A stretch of DNA of 42,998 nucleotides from Actinomadura sp. 7K507 (lineage in GTDB: Bacteria; Actinomycetota; Actinomycetes; Streptosporangiales; Streptosporangiaceae): NCBI RefSeq assembly GCF_004348425.1, contig NZ_SMKK01000060.1, forward strand, positions 1 to 42,998, in the 5' to 3' direction. The notes beneath the pieces are model-generated. The model did no database searches. It was not told the DNA's origin and saw nothing but the letters and a program-made list of their open reading frames with translations. Position 1 is the first letter of the stretch. Each line of letters begins with the position of its first letter. Positions 32,657 to 41,007 of this stretch are shown here, one piece after another. The translations under genes were made by a program, and so were the position numbers.

Positions 32657-34036
32657 TCATCCGCCGGACAGGCCCGCGGCCTTGTAGGCGAGGTGCTTGG
32701 CACGATCCATGTCGTACTGCCGCCGGGTGACCAGCCGCTGGGCGAACAGGCCGCCGCCGGACTGGATGTTGGTCACCTGGTGCCAGCCGCCGTAGGCGTC
32801 GGCGGTCGTGTCGCGGATGGCGTGGAAGAGCTTGGTGCGGTACTCGCCGCCGACCTCGTCCCCGGTCGACATGTACTTCTCGAGGAAGGGACGGAGCGTC
32901 TCGTTGTCGAAGTCGGACATCGAGGGGGCGGTCAGCACCGCGCCTCCGGCGATGTCGTGGAGATTGCGCACCATGCGGCTGAACTGCGTCGCGCCCTGGT
33001 ACTTGGTGACGTTGGTGTACATGTCGTCGGGGTAGTAGTACCCCTCGGGCGTCGCGTGGGCGTGCACGAGCGCCGCTTCCAGGCCGGCCCGCAGCAGGGT
33101 GGCGTGGATGATCATCTCGTCGATCTTCTCGCGGATGTGGGCGATCCTGCTGGTGCCGTTCGCCTCGGCGATCAGCTGGGCGAGGCCGACGAGTTCGTCG
33201 GCCTGCTCGACCATGAAGGCCGTGCCGCCGAGCCGCTCCCACAGGCCCAGCGAGTGGGCGAAGACCGCGGCCTGCTCGACCTGGCCGTCGAGGAACACGT
33301 TCTCGTCGGGGACGAAGACGTCGTCGAAGATGCACATGCTGTCCGGCACGCTCTTCTTCGAGCTCACCGGGTAGTCCCGGCCGTCGCCGCCGTTCGGGTG
33401 GTAGGTGGTGTTGGTGATGTGCACGCCCGGCGCGTTCACGGGGATCGCGCAGGCGATCGCGTAGTCCTCCTCGCCGGGCTTCATGGTCTTGGTGGGCATG
33501 ACCATGAGGTCGTGGCCGAGTGCCGCGGCGCTGATGTGCAGCTTGGCGCCGCGCACCACGACGCCGTCGGGGCGGCGTTCGACGACGCGGACGTAGGCGT
33601 CGGGGTCGTCCTGCTTCGCGGGGGCCTGGCTGCGGTTGCCCTTGGCGTCGGTGATGCATTCGGTGATGCGGATGTCATCTTCGAGTGCGCGCTTGATGTA
33701 GGCGTTGATCCGGGGGATGTACTGCGGGACGGCCGGCTCGATGCGGGCGGAGGCGACGATCAGCGTCATGATCGACTGGTACGTCACGTTGAGGAGCAGG
33801 TCCATCTCGAGAAGTTCGGGAATCTTGTTGCGCAGCTCGTCCGCGCTCCGGGGTGCGGTGATGACCTGGTTGTACGCGCCTGGCTCGGCGGAGTAGTACT
33901 TGTCGTACCCCTCTGCCGCCACGTTCATCGGCACCGCGAGCGCCGGCTCGGTGTCGAAGTCCTCGACGAGACGTCCCTCGAAGTAGACCTTCCGTCCGTC
34001 CTTGAGCGAGTCCTTGTACTGCTTCCCCGTCATCAT
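32657..34036 (-). CDS. 4-hydroxyphenylacetate 3-hydroxylase (HpaB) family flavoprotein, copy 2
   Basis: A 459-residue paralogue of the protein at 11679-13073. Shared blocks include CITDAKGNRS, DDPDAYVRVVERRPDGVVVRG (split by a few changes), FAHSLGLWERLGG, LAQLIAEANG and a C-terminal SADAYGGWHQVTN-type segment. The Fe-S ligands of 4-hydroxybutyryl-CoA dehydratase are not visible. Start ATG 34036 (or 34033) with GGAGGAGG upstream. It stands alone between a thiolase and a strong terminator and has its own operator-like site 106 nt upstream. It may hydroxylate or desaturate a CoA intermediate; the reductase partner must be elsewhere if it is a monooxygenase. Confidence 0.85.
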   Translation of the reverse strand: MMTGKQYKDSLKDGRKVYFEGRLVEDFDTEPALAVPMNVAAEGYDKYYSAEPGAYNQVITAPRSADELRNKIPELLEMDLLLNVTYQSIMTLIVASARIEPAVPQYIPRINAYIKRALEDDIRITECITDAKGNRSQAPAKQDDPDAYVRVVERRPDGVVVRGAKLHISAAALGHDLMVMPTKTMKPGEEDYAIACAIPVNAPGVHITNTTYHPNGGDGRDYPVSSKKSVPDSMCIFDDVFVPDENVFLDGQVEQAAVFAHSLGLWERLGGTAFMVEQADELVGLAQLIAEANGTSRIAHIREKIDEMIIHATLLRAGLEAALVHAHATPEGYYYPDDMYTNVTKYQGATQFSRMVRNLHDIAGGAVLTAPSMSDFDNETLRPFLEKYMSTGDEVGGEYRTKLFHAIRDTTADAYGGWHQVTNIQSGGGLFAQRLVTRRQYDMDRAKHLAYKAAGLSGG

Positions 34037-34142
34037 CGTGGGGGGTCCTCCTCCTGGTGCGAGGCCGCCGCCCGCGCGGCTCCCGTTCGGTGCCGGGATG
34101 CCCCGGCGAACGCCTGGGTTCGGTACTGAAATCCGCCTGAAT

Positions 34143-34158
34143 ATGACGTCGTCGTCAT
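34143..34158. promoter_or_regulatory. Operator-like site 7 (ATGACGTCGTCGTCAT), HpaB copy 2 promoter
   Basis: The best dyad symmetry of the set: ATGACGnCGnCGTCAT. It is 106 nt upstream of the HpaB-2 start, within the 242-bp gap after the thiolase. I see no gene in the rest of the gap. Confidence 0.75.
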
Positions 34159-34278
34159 GTGCGTGACCTTGTCATGCGCCTCCCCGAGTGTCAAGGGTCA
34201 CATTCGTGCCGGGAACCGCCCGTCCGGGAGCGCGAAAGCTCCACGGGCGGCGTCATGCCGCGTCCGCCCCGGGGTGCG

Positions 34279-35478
34279 TCAGAGCCGCTCGATGATGGTC
34301 GCGTTGGCCATGCCGCCGCCCTCGCACATGGTCTGCAGCCCGTAGCGTCCGCCCGTGCGCTCGAGCTCGCAGAGCAGCGTCGCCATCAGCCGGGTGCCCG
34401 AGGAGCCGAGCGGGTGGCCGAGCGCGATCGCACCGCCGTTCGGGTTCACCTTCTCCATGTCGAAGCCGGTCTCCTTCTGCCACGCCAGGACGACGGACGC
34501 GAACGCCTCGTTGATCTCGACGACGTCGATGTCGCCGGCGCGCAGACCGGAGCGGTCGAGCACCTTGCGGGTGGCGGGGATCGGTGCGGTGAGCATGGCG
34601 ATGGGGTCGTCGCCCGCGACGGCGAACGTGTGGAAGCGGGCCCGCGGCGTCAGGCCGAGCCGCCCGGCGGTGTCCTCGGACATGATCAGCACCGCGGAGG
34701 CCCCGTCGGTGATCTGCGAGCTGTTGGCGGCGGTCACCTTCCCGTCCGGGCGGAACGCGGGCTTGAGGGCCGCCAGCTTCTCCGCCGTCGACGCGCGGAT
34801 CCCCTCGTCGGCGGTGAGGTCGGCCCCGGTGCGGGTCACCTCTTCGGTTTCGGGGTCCCAGGTCCGGGCCTCGACGGGGAGCAGTTCGCGGTCGAAGCGC
34901 CCGGCGTCGCGCGCCGCCGCGGCGAACCGCTGGCTGCGCAGGCCGAAGGCGTCGAGTTCCTCGCGGGTGAGGCCCCAGCGGTCGGCGATGAGCTCGGCGC
35001 TCAGCCCCTGGTGGACCAGTCCCCTGGCGCCGTAGGTCTCGACGTGGGCGTAGCGGGCCTTGGCCAGCGGGCCGAACGGGTCGCCGCCGGCGCCGGTCGC
35101 GCCCATCGGCGTCCGCGTCATGACCTCGACACCGGCGGCGACGACGATGTCGTAGGCGCCGGCGATCACGCCCTGGGCGGCGAAGTGGGCGGCCTGCTGG
35201 CTGGAGCCGCACTGCCGGTCGATCGTGGTGGCGGGGACGCTCTCGGGCCACCCGGCGGCGAGCACGGCGGAGCGGCCCACGTTGACGCTCTGGTCACCCA
35301 CCTGGCCGACGCACCCCATGACCACGTCGTCGACGAGGGCGGGGTCGAGGCCGTTCCGCTCTCCCAGCGCCCGCAGGACGGTTCCGGCCAGGTCGGCGGC
35401 ATGCCACCCGCCCAGGGACCCGTTGCGTCTGCCGCCCGGTGTGCGGACGGCGTCGACGATGACCGCGGACTTGGACAT
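34279..35478 (-). CDS. Acetyl-CoA C-acyltransferase (thiolase)
   Basis: A 399-residue degradative thiolase. The nucleophile cysteine is C90 in IDRQCGSSQQA, the histidine is H355 in GHPLGSSG and the proton-transfer cysteine C385 in CEGGGMA. Start ATG 35478 with AGGGAG upstream; the operator-like site 8 is only 20 nt further. It provides the CoA-dependent cleavage that completes the beta-oxidation set. The substrate is not evident; FadA5/FadA6-like enzymes of steroid breakdown are one analogue. Confidence 0.94.
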   Translation of the reverse strand: MSKSAVIVDAVRTPGGRRNGSLGGWHAADLAGTVLRALGERNGLDPALVDDVVMGCVGQVGDQSVNVGRSAVLAAGWPESVPATTIDRQCGSSQQAAHFAAQGVIAGAYDIVVAAGVEVMTRTPMGATGAGGDPFGPLAKARYAHVETYGARGLVHQGLSAELIADRWGLTREELDAFGLRSQRFAAAARDAGRFDRELLPVEARTWDPETEEVTRTGADLTADEGIRASTAEKLAALKPAFRPDGKVTAANSSQITDGASAVLIMSEDTAGRLGLTPRARFHTFAVAGDDPIAMLTAPIPATRKVLDRSGLRAGDIDVVEINEAFASVVLAWQKETGFDMEKVNPNGGAIALGHPLGSSGTRLMATLLCELERTGGRYGLQTMCEGGGMANATIIERL

Positions 35479-35498
35479 GAACGCTCCCTGACTTGAAA

Positions 35499-35514
35499 TT
35501 GACGTCGTCCTCAC
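35499..35514. promoter_or_regulatory. Operator-like site 8 (TTGACGTCGTCCTCAC), thiolase promoter
   Basis: TTGA/TCAC arms with an inner CGTCGTCC nearly identical to site 7. It lies 20 nt before the thiolase ATG. Confidence 0.7.
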
Positions 35515-35611
35515 AATAAATTCGGATTCGAAGACGTGTCAACGGTCACATCAGGGGCCGGAACTCGCCCCGCACTCCATGCCCTTCCCGGACACGGGAT
35601 GCGATCGGTGC

Positions 35612-36454
35612 TCAGGCGCGGGCGACCTTCCGGGGGAAGATCACCGCGGTCAGCCAGACGGCCAGGACGATGAGCCCGGCGCACCAGAGCAGGCCGACCC
35701 ACAGCTCGGAACCCGGCGACTGACCGTTCAGCAAGGCGCGCGAACTGTCGATGATGGGCGTCATCGGCTGGTGCTGGGCGATGGGCTGCAGCCAGCCGGG
35801 CATCGTCTCCACCCGCGCGAAGCCGCTCGAAATGTAGGGCAGGAAGAGCAGGATGAAGCCGTAGCCGTTGGCGGCCTCGGCCGACCCCGCCACCATCCCG
35901 AGCATGGCGAAGACGCATGTGATCACCAGGATCCACAGCGCGATGATCCCGACCGCGCCGAGGAACTGCAGGACGTTCGCGTCGGTGCGGAAACCGACCG
36001 CGAAGCCCACGAGGAGGACCACGGCGGTGGCCAGCAGGTTGCGCACCATCGACGACGCGGTGTGCCCCAGCAGCACGGTCACGGAGGGGAACGGCATCGT
36101 GCGCAGCCGGTTCATGAACCCGGTGGTCATGTCGTTGCTGACCACGACGGAGGTGTAGGAGGCGCCGAACCCCGCCGCGATCAGGGCGATGGCCGGCAGG
36201 ACGAACGCCAGATAGGCCTCCCGCGCCCCGGCCGCGTCCTCGCCCTGGCCGACGTTCATGGCGCCGCCGAGGACGTAGGTGAAGATCAGCATGAGCATGA
36301 CGGGCAGGAGCACCGCCATCAGCAGCGACTCGCCGTCGCGGAAGGAGTGCTTGAGGCTGCGGACGGTGAAGACGCGCAGGCCGACGAGGAAACCGGCGCC
36401 GCCGGCCGGGGCGGGCGACGGCACGGCGGTCACGGTCGTGGAGGTGGCGGTCAT
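35612..36454 (-). CDS. ABC exporter permease (DrrB/ABC-2 type)
   Basis: A 280-residue ABC-2 membrane protein. Six hydrophobic segments are visible, starting after the basic TVRSLKHSF region at about 50; the motif SNDMTTGFMNRLRTMPF is typical of daunorubicin-resistance-type permeases. It shares a 4-nt ATGA overlap with the preceding ATPase gene. Export of a hydrophobic compound is the family theme. Confidence 0.92.
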   Translation of the reverse strand: MTATSTTVTAVPSPAPAGGAGFLVGLRVFTVRSLKHSFRDGESLLMAVLLPVMLMLIFTYVLGGAMNVGQGEDAAGAREAYLAFVLPAIALIAAGFGASYTSVVVSNDMTTGFMNRLRTMPFPSVTVLLGHTASSMVRNLLATAVVLLVGFAVGFRTDANVLQFLGAVGIIALWILVITCVFAMLGMVAGSAEAANGYGFILLFLPYISSGFARVETMPGWLQPIAQHQPMTPIIDSSRALLNGQSPGSELWVGLLWCAGLIVLAVWLTAVIFPRKVARA

Positions 36455-37329
36455 GCTGCCTTCTTTCCGGTGAGCTGGAGGAAGACCTCGTCCAGGGTGG
36501 GACGGCGGACCGTGACCTGGACGTCGGGTCGTTCGGCCGCCAGGGCGGCGAGGTGCCGGGAGATCTCCAGGGCCGAGCCCCGGGTGGCGATCTCCCCGGT
36601 GACGTTGCCGTGGCCGTCGTGCAGCTGGATGGTCGAGCCGCCCACGCGCTCCTTGAGCTGGGAGGCGGTGCCGTCGGCGACGATGCGCCCGTCGTTCAGG
36701 ACCAGGATCCGGTCGGCGAGCACGTCGGCCTCCTCCAGGTACTGGGTGGTGAGGAAGATCGAGGTGCCGGTCTGGGCCAGGCCCGTGATCTCGTCCCACA
36801 GCGTCTGGCGGCTGCGGGTGTCCAGGCCGGTGGTGGGTTCGTCGAGGAAGATCAGCCGCGGCCGCGCGATGAGGCTGACCGCGATGTCGAGCTTGCGGCG
36901 CATGCCGCCGGAGTAGGTGCTCACGCGCTTGCCGGCCGCCGCGGTCAGCTCGAAGCGGTCGAGCAGGTCGGCGGTGCGGTCGGCGGTGTCGCGGCGGGAG
37001 AGGCCGAAGAGCCGTCCCATCATGTGGAGGTTCTCGACCCCGCTGAGCCGTTCGTCGACGGCGGCGTACTGCCCGGTCAGGGAGATCATGCCCTGGATCT
37101 TCTTCTTGTCCCCGCGGACGTCGAGGCCGAGGACGCGGGCGGCGCCGGAGTCGAAGGGCGTCAGCGTGGACAGGATGTTGACCAGCGTGGTCTTGCCGGC
37201 GCCGTTGGGTCCGAGGAGCGCGTGGATGCCCGGCGGGAGGGCCAGGTCGAGGCCCTTCAGGACCTCGTTGTTCCCGAAGCCCTTGGTGAGCCCGTCGAGC
37301 TCGATCAGAGGCGCGTCTGTGTATCGCAT
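36451..37329 (-). CDS. ABC exporter ATP-binding protein (DrrA type)
   Basis: A 292-residue ABC ATPase. Walker A GPNGAGKTT at 40-48, signature STYSGGMRRK, Walker B LIFLDEPTTGLD, and the C-terminal domain of the DrrA subfamily. The start is ATG 37329 (RYTDAPLIEL); the open frame continues upstream but reads across the promoter. No Shine-Dalgarno sequence is visible and a CATACT hexamer ends six bases before the ATG, so a leaderless mRNA is possible. Divergent from a TetR gene that probably represses it. Confidence 0.93.
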   Translation of the reverse strand: MRYTDAPLIELDGLTKGFGNNEVLKGLDLALPPGIHALLGPNGAGKTTLVNILSTLTPFDSGAARVLGLDVRGDKKKIQGMISLTGQYAAVDERLSGVENLHMMGRLFGLSRRDTADRTADLLDRFELTAAAGKRVSTYSGGMRRKLDIAVSLIARPRLIFLDEPTTGLDTRSRQTLWDEITGLAQTGTSIFLTTQYLEEADVLADRILVLNDGRIVADGTASQLKERVGGSTIQLHDGHGNVTGEIATRGSALEISRHLAALAAERPDVQVTVRRPTLDEVFLQLTGKKAA

Positions 37330-37340
37330 ATACTGAGTAT
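37330..37340. promoter_or_regulatory. Short palindrome (ATACTGAGTAT) at the exporter start
   Basis: Five-base arms around a central G, directly upstream of the ATPase ATG on the minus strand. It overlaps the likely -10 region. Confidence 0.5.
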
Positions 37341-37343
37341 GAC

Positions 37344-37373
37344 ATAAACAGTGTGTGCTATAAACAGTGTGTG
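37344..37373. promoter_or_regulatory. Two direct repeats ATAAACAGTGTGTG in the divergent promoter
   Basis: Exact 14-bp copies at 37344-37357 and 37360-37373, 16 bp apart start to start, between the exporter and tetR genes. The placement fits a regulator site for the adjacent TetR protein. Confidence 0.75.
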
Positions 37374-37426
37374 AGACACACAGCAAGCGCCCACGCGGAT
37401 CCATCACGAGTGAGAACATCGAGCAC

Positions 37427-38185
37427 ATGGCAGACACGACCGGGACCGGCCTACCGCAAGCCCTCGCGATCGCCTGGGGCATGCAGGAAGCCCCGCAGCG
37501 CGGGCCGGCCCGCGGGCTGACCCATGCGCGGATCGTCGCCGCCGCCATCGAGATCGCCGACACCGAGGGCCTCGGTGCCGTGACCATGCAGGCGGTGGCG
37601 AAGTCGCTGGGCTTCACCACCATGTCGCTCTACCGGTACGTCTCCAGCAAGGACGACCTCGTGCGCCTCATGCAGGACGCCGCGGTGACCTCCACGGAGA
37701 CGGTCGAACTGCCCGACGACTGGCGCGAGGCACTGAGGACGTGGGCGGGACTGGTCCGCGACGCCTACCGCGCCCACCCGTGGGTGCTGGAGACCCCCCG
37801 TGGGCAGCTGTCGGTCCTGATGCCCGCCTCGGTCCGCGCCGCCGACATGGGCCTCGCGGCATTGGCGGGTCTCGACCTCGCCGACGGCGACAAGGTCGCC
37901 GCCATCCTGCTCATCTCCCAGCACGTCAGCTCCATGGTGGAGCTTGAGCAGTCCCTCGCCGCAGAAGGCACGCCCGCCATCACCCCGCAAGGCGGGGAGG
38001 CGCTGCGCGAGGTCATCACCGCCGACCACTTCCCCCACCTCGCCCCGATCATGGCGGCGGGGGGGTACGTCGTCGGCGAAGAGCAGGCAGCCGAGGCGGA
38101 AGGCGTGGACGCCGAGTACGAGTTCGGTCTCGACCTACTGATCGCCGGCCTCGAATCCCTCGAACGGCGCCGCCACTCGACCTGA
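37427..38185 (+). CDS. TetR-family regulator of the ABC exporter
   Basis: A 252-residue TetR protein. The HTH is in VTMQAVAKSLGFTTMSLYRYVSSKDDLVRLM at about 52-82, followed by a helical C-terminal ligand domain with HPWVLETPRG. I use ATG 37427; the frame is open from 37367, which would take in the repeats. It is divergent from the exporter with about 97 bp between starts. The neighbouring alpha/beta hydrolase is not in its operon. Confidence 0.9.
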   Translation: MADTTGTGLPQALAIAWGMQEAPQRGPARGLTHARIVAAAIEIADTEGLGAVTMQAVAKSLGFTTMSLYRYVSSKDDLVRLMQDAAVTSTETVELPDDWREALRTWAGLVRDAYRAHPWVLETPRGQLSVLMPASVRAADMGLAALAGLDLADGDKVAAILLISQHVSSMVELEQSLAAEGTPAITPQGGEALREVITADHFPHLAPIMAAGGYVVGEEQAAEAEGVDAEYEFGLDLLIAGLESLERRRHST

Positions 38186-38235
38186 CGACGCCACGCCGCG
38201 GGCACCGCTCGTACAGGCCTCCGGCGAGCCACTAC

Positions 38236-38266
38236 TTGACATTGAAGCGCAAGTACTTGCTAACAT
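38236..38266 (+). promoter_or_regulatory. Promoter of the small HTH gene, leaderless
   Basis: TTGACA at 38236-38241 and TAACAT at 38261-38266, separated by 19 bp. The GTG start codon at 38274 is 7 nt after the -10, so the transcript would start on or one base before it. Confidence 0.6.
38249..38260. promoter_or_regulatory. Perfect 12-bp palindrome GCAAGTACTTGC in the promoter spacer
   Basis: It sits exactly between the -35 and -10 hexamers, as for an autoregulated repressor; the encoded protein has an HTH. Confidence 0.72.
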
Positions 38267-38273
38267 CCGTCAA

Positions 38274-38771
38274 GTGACGACCACGGGTGATCACGTCGAG
38301 CTGGTGAACGAGCTGGTCCAAGTGCTGGAGACGCGGGTCCTCAACCCGCTGGAGATCCTTCTGGCGTCCGGAGAACTCCTCGGCCCGATCAGGGCGCGGC
38401 TGCGCGTGGAGGCCGAAGTCTGGGCCGCGCAACTGCTCGGCGCCGACCGGGAACTGGCCACGCTGACCGCGGCCCGGCTCATCGGGGTGCTGTTCCCCGG
38501 CGACGCGCCCTTCGACCCGCCGGCCTCCTGGTGGCGTACCGCACTGGGACGCGCCGTGGTGCGCACGGCAGGCCACCCCGCCGCGGCGGCCGTCCCGCAC
38601 GCCACCGCCGGGGCGATGCTCGGCATCACCCGGCAGGGCGTCCACGACCTGGTCAAGCGCGGCAAGCTCGGCAGGCACCCCGACGGCGGCGTCACCACGT
38701 CCTCGATCCGCGACCGGCTCAACCGTCCCCAGGAGAACATCCGTGTCCCCACGCGACATGACCATCGATGA
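38274..38771 (+). CDS. Small helix-turn-helix DNA-binding protein
   Basis: A 165-residue protein starting GTG 38274 at the very end of its promoter. The N-terminal 100 residues are helical with no recognised domain. The C-terminus (about 112-150) has an excisionase/MerR-like HTH in ATAGAMLGITRQGVHDLVKRGKLG followed by TSSIRDRL. It overlaps the downstream hydrolase by 29 nt, so the two are co-expressed. Probably an autoregulator of this two-gene operon; I do not recognise an exact family. Confidence 0.75.
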   Translation: MTTTGDHVELVNELVQVLETRVLNPLEILLASGELLGPIRARLRVEAEVWAAQLLGADRELATLTAARLIGVLFPGDAPFDPPASWWRTALGRAVVRTAGHPAAAAVPHATAGAMLGITRQGVHDLVKRGKLGRHPDGGVTTSSIRDRLNRPQENIRVPTRHDHR

Positions 38772-39606
38772 TCGCCCCGTCCGGCTGGCGGTCCGCGACC
38801 ACGGCGGATCCGGGTCCCCGGTGCTGCTGCTCCACGGCCTGGGCGGCACCCTCCTGCACTGGGACGCGGTCGCGCCGCTGCTGACCGGCGAGCACCGGGT
38901 CGTCGCCATGGACCTGCGCGGCCACGGACTGTCCGGCGACGGCCCGTGGGAGTGGGACGCGGTCCTGGACGACCTACAGGCGGTCATCGACCATCTCGAC
39001 CTGGACCCTCCCATGCTGGTGGGCCACTCCATCGGCGGCATGGTCGCGGTCAGGTGGGCACTGCGCCACCCGGACGGCCCCGGAATCGTCAACCTCGACG
39101 GCCTGCGCTCGGCCGAGACCGCACCCGAGCATTACGCGGGCATCGCGCAGGAGGAACTGACCGAACTCCTGGCCGAACTGAAGGCCGTCTTCGACGCCCA
39201 GGCCGACGCGATGGCCCACCCGCTCCCCGAGGCGCACATCGCGATGCTCCCCCAGCGGTCGCTGCGCACCACCGATGCGGGCGTCCACGTACGGCCGGAC
39301 GCCGCACTCGCCCGGCAGATCAGATACGACCCGCACTTCCAGGACAGCATCGCGGCGGTGCCCGGCATCCGCTGCCCCGCCCTGTTCGTCCTGGCCACCG
39401 AGAACATGCCCGGCCTGCCCGGCCGCACAGGCGACCTGATGCCCGCCCTGCGCGCGGGAATCCGCCGCGACCTGCTCCCCCTCACCGCCGACCGGCCACA
39501 CCTACGCGTCCTCGAACTACCCGCCGGCCACAACATGGTCGCCGAACTACCAGACCGGATAGCCCAGGCCATCCTGAGCCACGCGGCACCCCACGCGCGA
39601 AACTGA
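38743..39606 (+). CDS. Alpha/beta hydrolase
   Basis: A 287-residue alpha/beta hydrolase with VLLLHGLGGTLLHWD, DLRGHGLSGDG, the nucleophile elbow GHSIGG and a C-terminal PAGHNMVAELPD that supplies the histidine. GTG 38743 has AGGAG seven bases upstream; ATG 38758 is the alternative. It shares its transcript with the small HTH gene. Substrate unknown. Confidence 0.88.
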   Translation: MSPRDMTIDDRPVRLAVRDHGGSGSPVLLLHGLGGTLLHWDAVAPLLTGEHRVVAMDLRGHGLSGDGPWEWDAVLDDLQAVIDHLDLDPPMLVGHSIGGMVAVRWALRHPDGPGIVNLDGLRSAETAPEHYAGIAQEELTELLAELKAVFDAQADAMAHPLPEAHIAMLPQRSLRTTDAGVHVRPDAALARQIRYDPHFQDSIAAVPGIRCPALFVLATENMPGLPGRTGDLMPALRAGIRRDLLPLTADRPHLRVLELPAGHNMVAELPDRIAQAILSHAAPHARN

Positions 39607-39721
39607 GCCAGCCGTCCCCGAGGGCCGGGCCGATGCGCTTCGGGTGAGGGCTCCGGCATGGTCAAAGTGGACGCCGCGTGCGGCCTCGCGCGCGAACCCT
39701 GATCGAGAAGCACGACGCGAA

Positions 39722-39753
39722 CGAGCCCCGGTGCCGTGCGGGACCGGGGCTCG
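39722..39753. terminator. Hairpin terminator between hydrolase and mdh
   Basis: An 11-bp perfect stem (CGAGCCCCGGT with ACCGGGGCTCG) and a 10-nt loop, 14 bp after the mdh stop and in the gap between converging genes. It can serve both. Confidence 0.78.
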
Positions 39754-39766
39754 ATGCGGTCGTTCG

Positions 39767-40888
<1,122 letters not shown>

Positions 40889-40961
40889 CTATCGCGCGCC
40901 GCCTGCCCGCCTCCCGCCAGGTGCACCACCCGGCATGACGATCTTCCCTCGGACAAGCGGA

Positions 40962-40990
40962 AGGCCGCCCCGGACGAACCGGGACGGCCT
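40962..40990 (-). terminator. Hairpin terminator after icd
   Basis: AGGCCGCCCCGG (40962-40973) pairs with CCGGGACGGCCT (40979-40990) with one mismatch and a 5-nt loop, 17 bp beyond the icd stop. In the rest of the 251-bp gap before mdh I see only two short palindromes (AGATATCT, and GCCTG-GTT-CAGGC at 40877-40889). Confidence 0.75.
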
Positions 40991-41007
40991 CCAAGTCACG
41001 GCTCGGT

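Noticed and set aside
22209..35514. KstR or KstR2 regulon operators
   Set aside because: Their known palindromes (AAC...GTT, or CAAG...CTTG) are not present; the arms here are TGA...TCA with 8-bp spacing.
35521..35555. A ninth operator copy (TGATGTGACCG then TTGA on the minus strand)
   Set aside because: The second arm is TTGA instead of TCA; it misses the required arm symmetry.
38274..38771. Phage or plasmid excisionase
   Set aside because: The HTH resembles excisionases, but no integrase, attachment site or other mobile gene is near, and it is coupled to a hydrolase.
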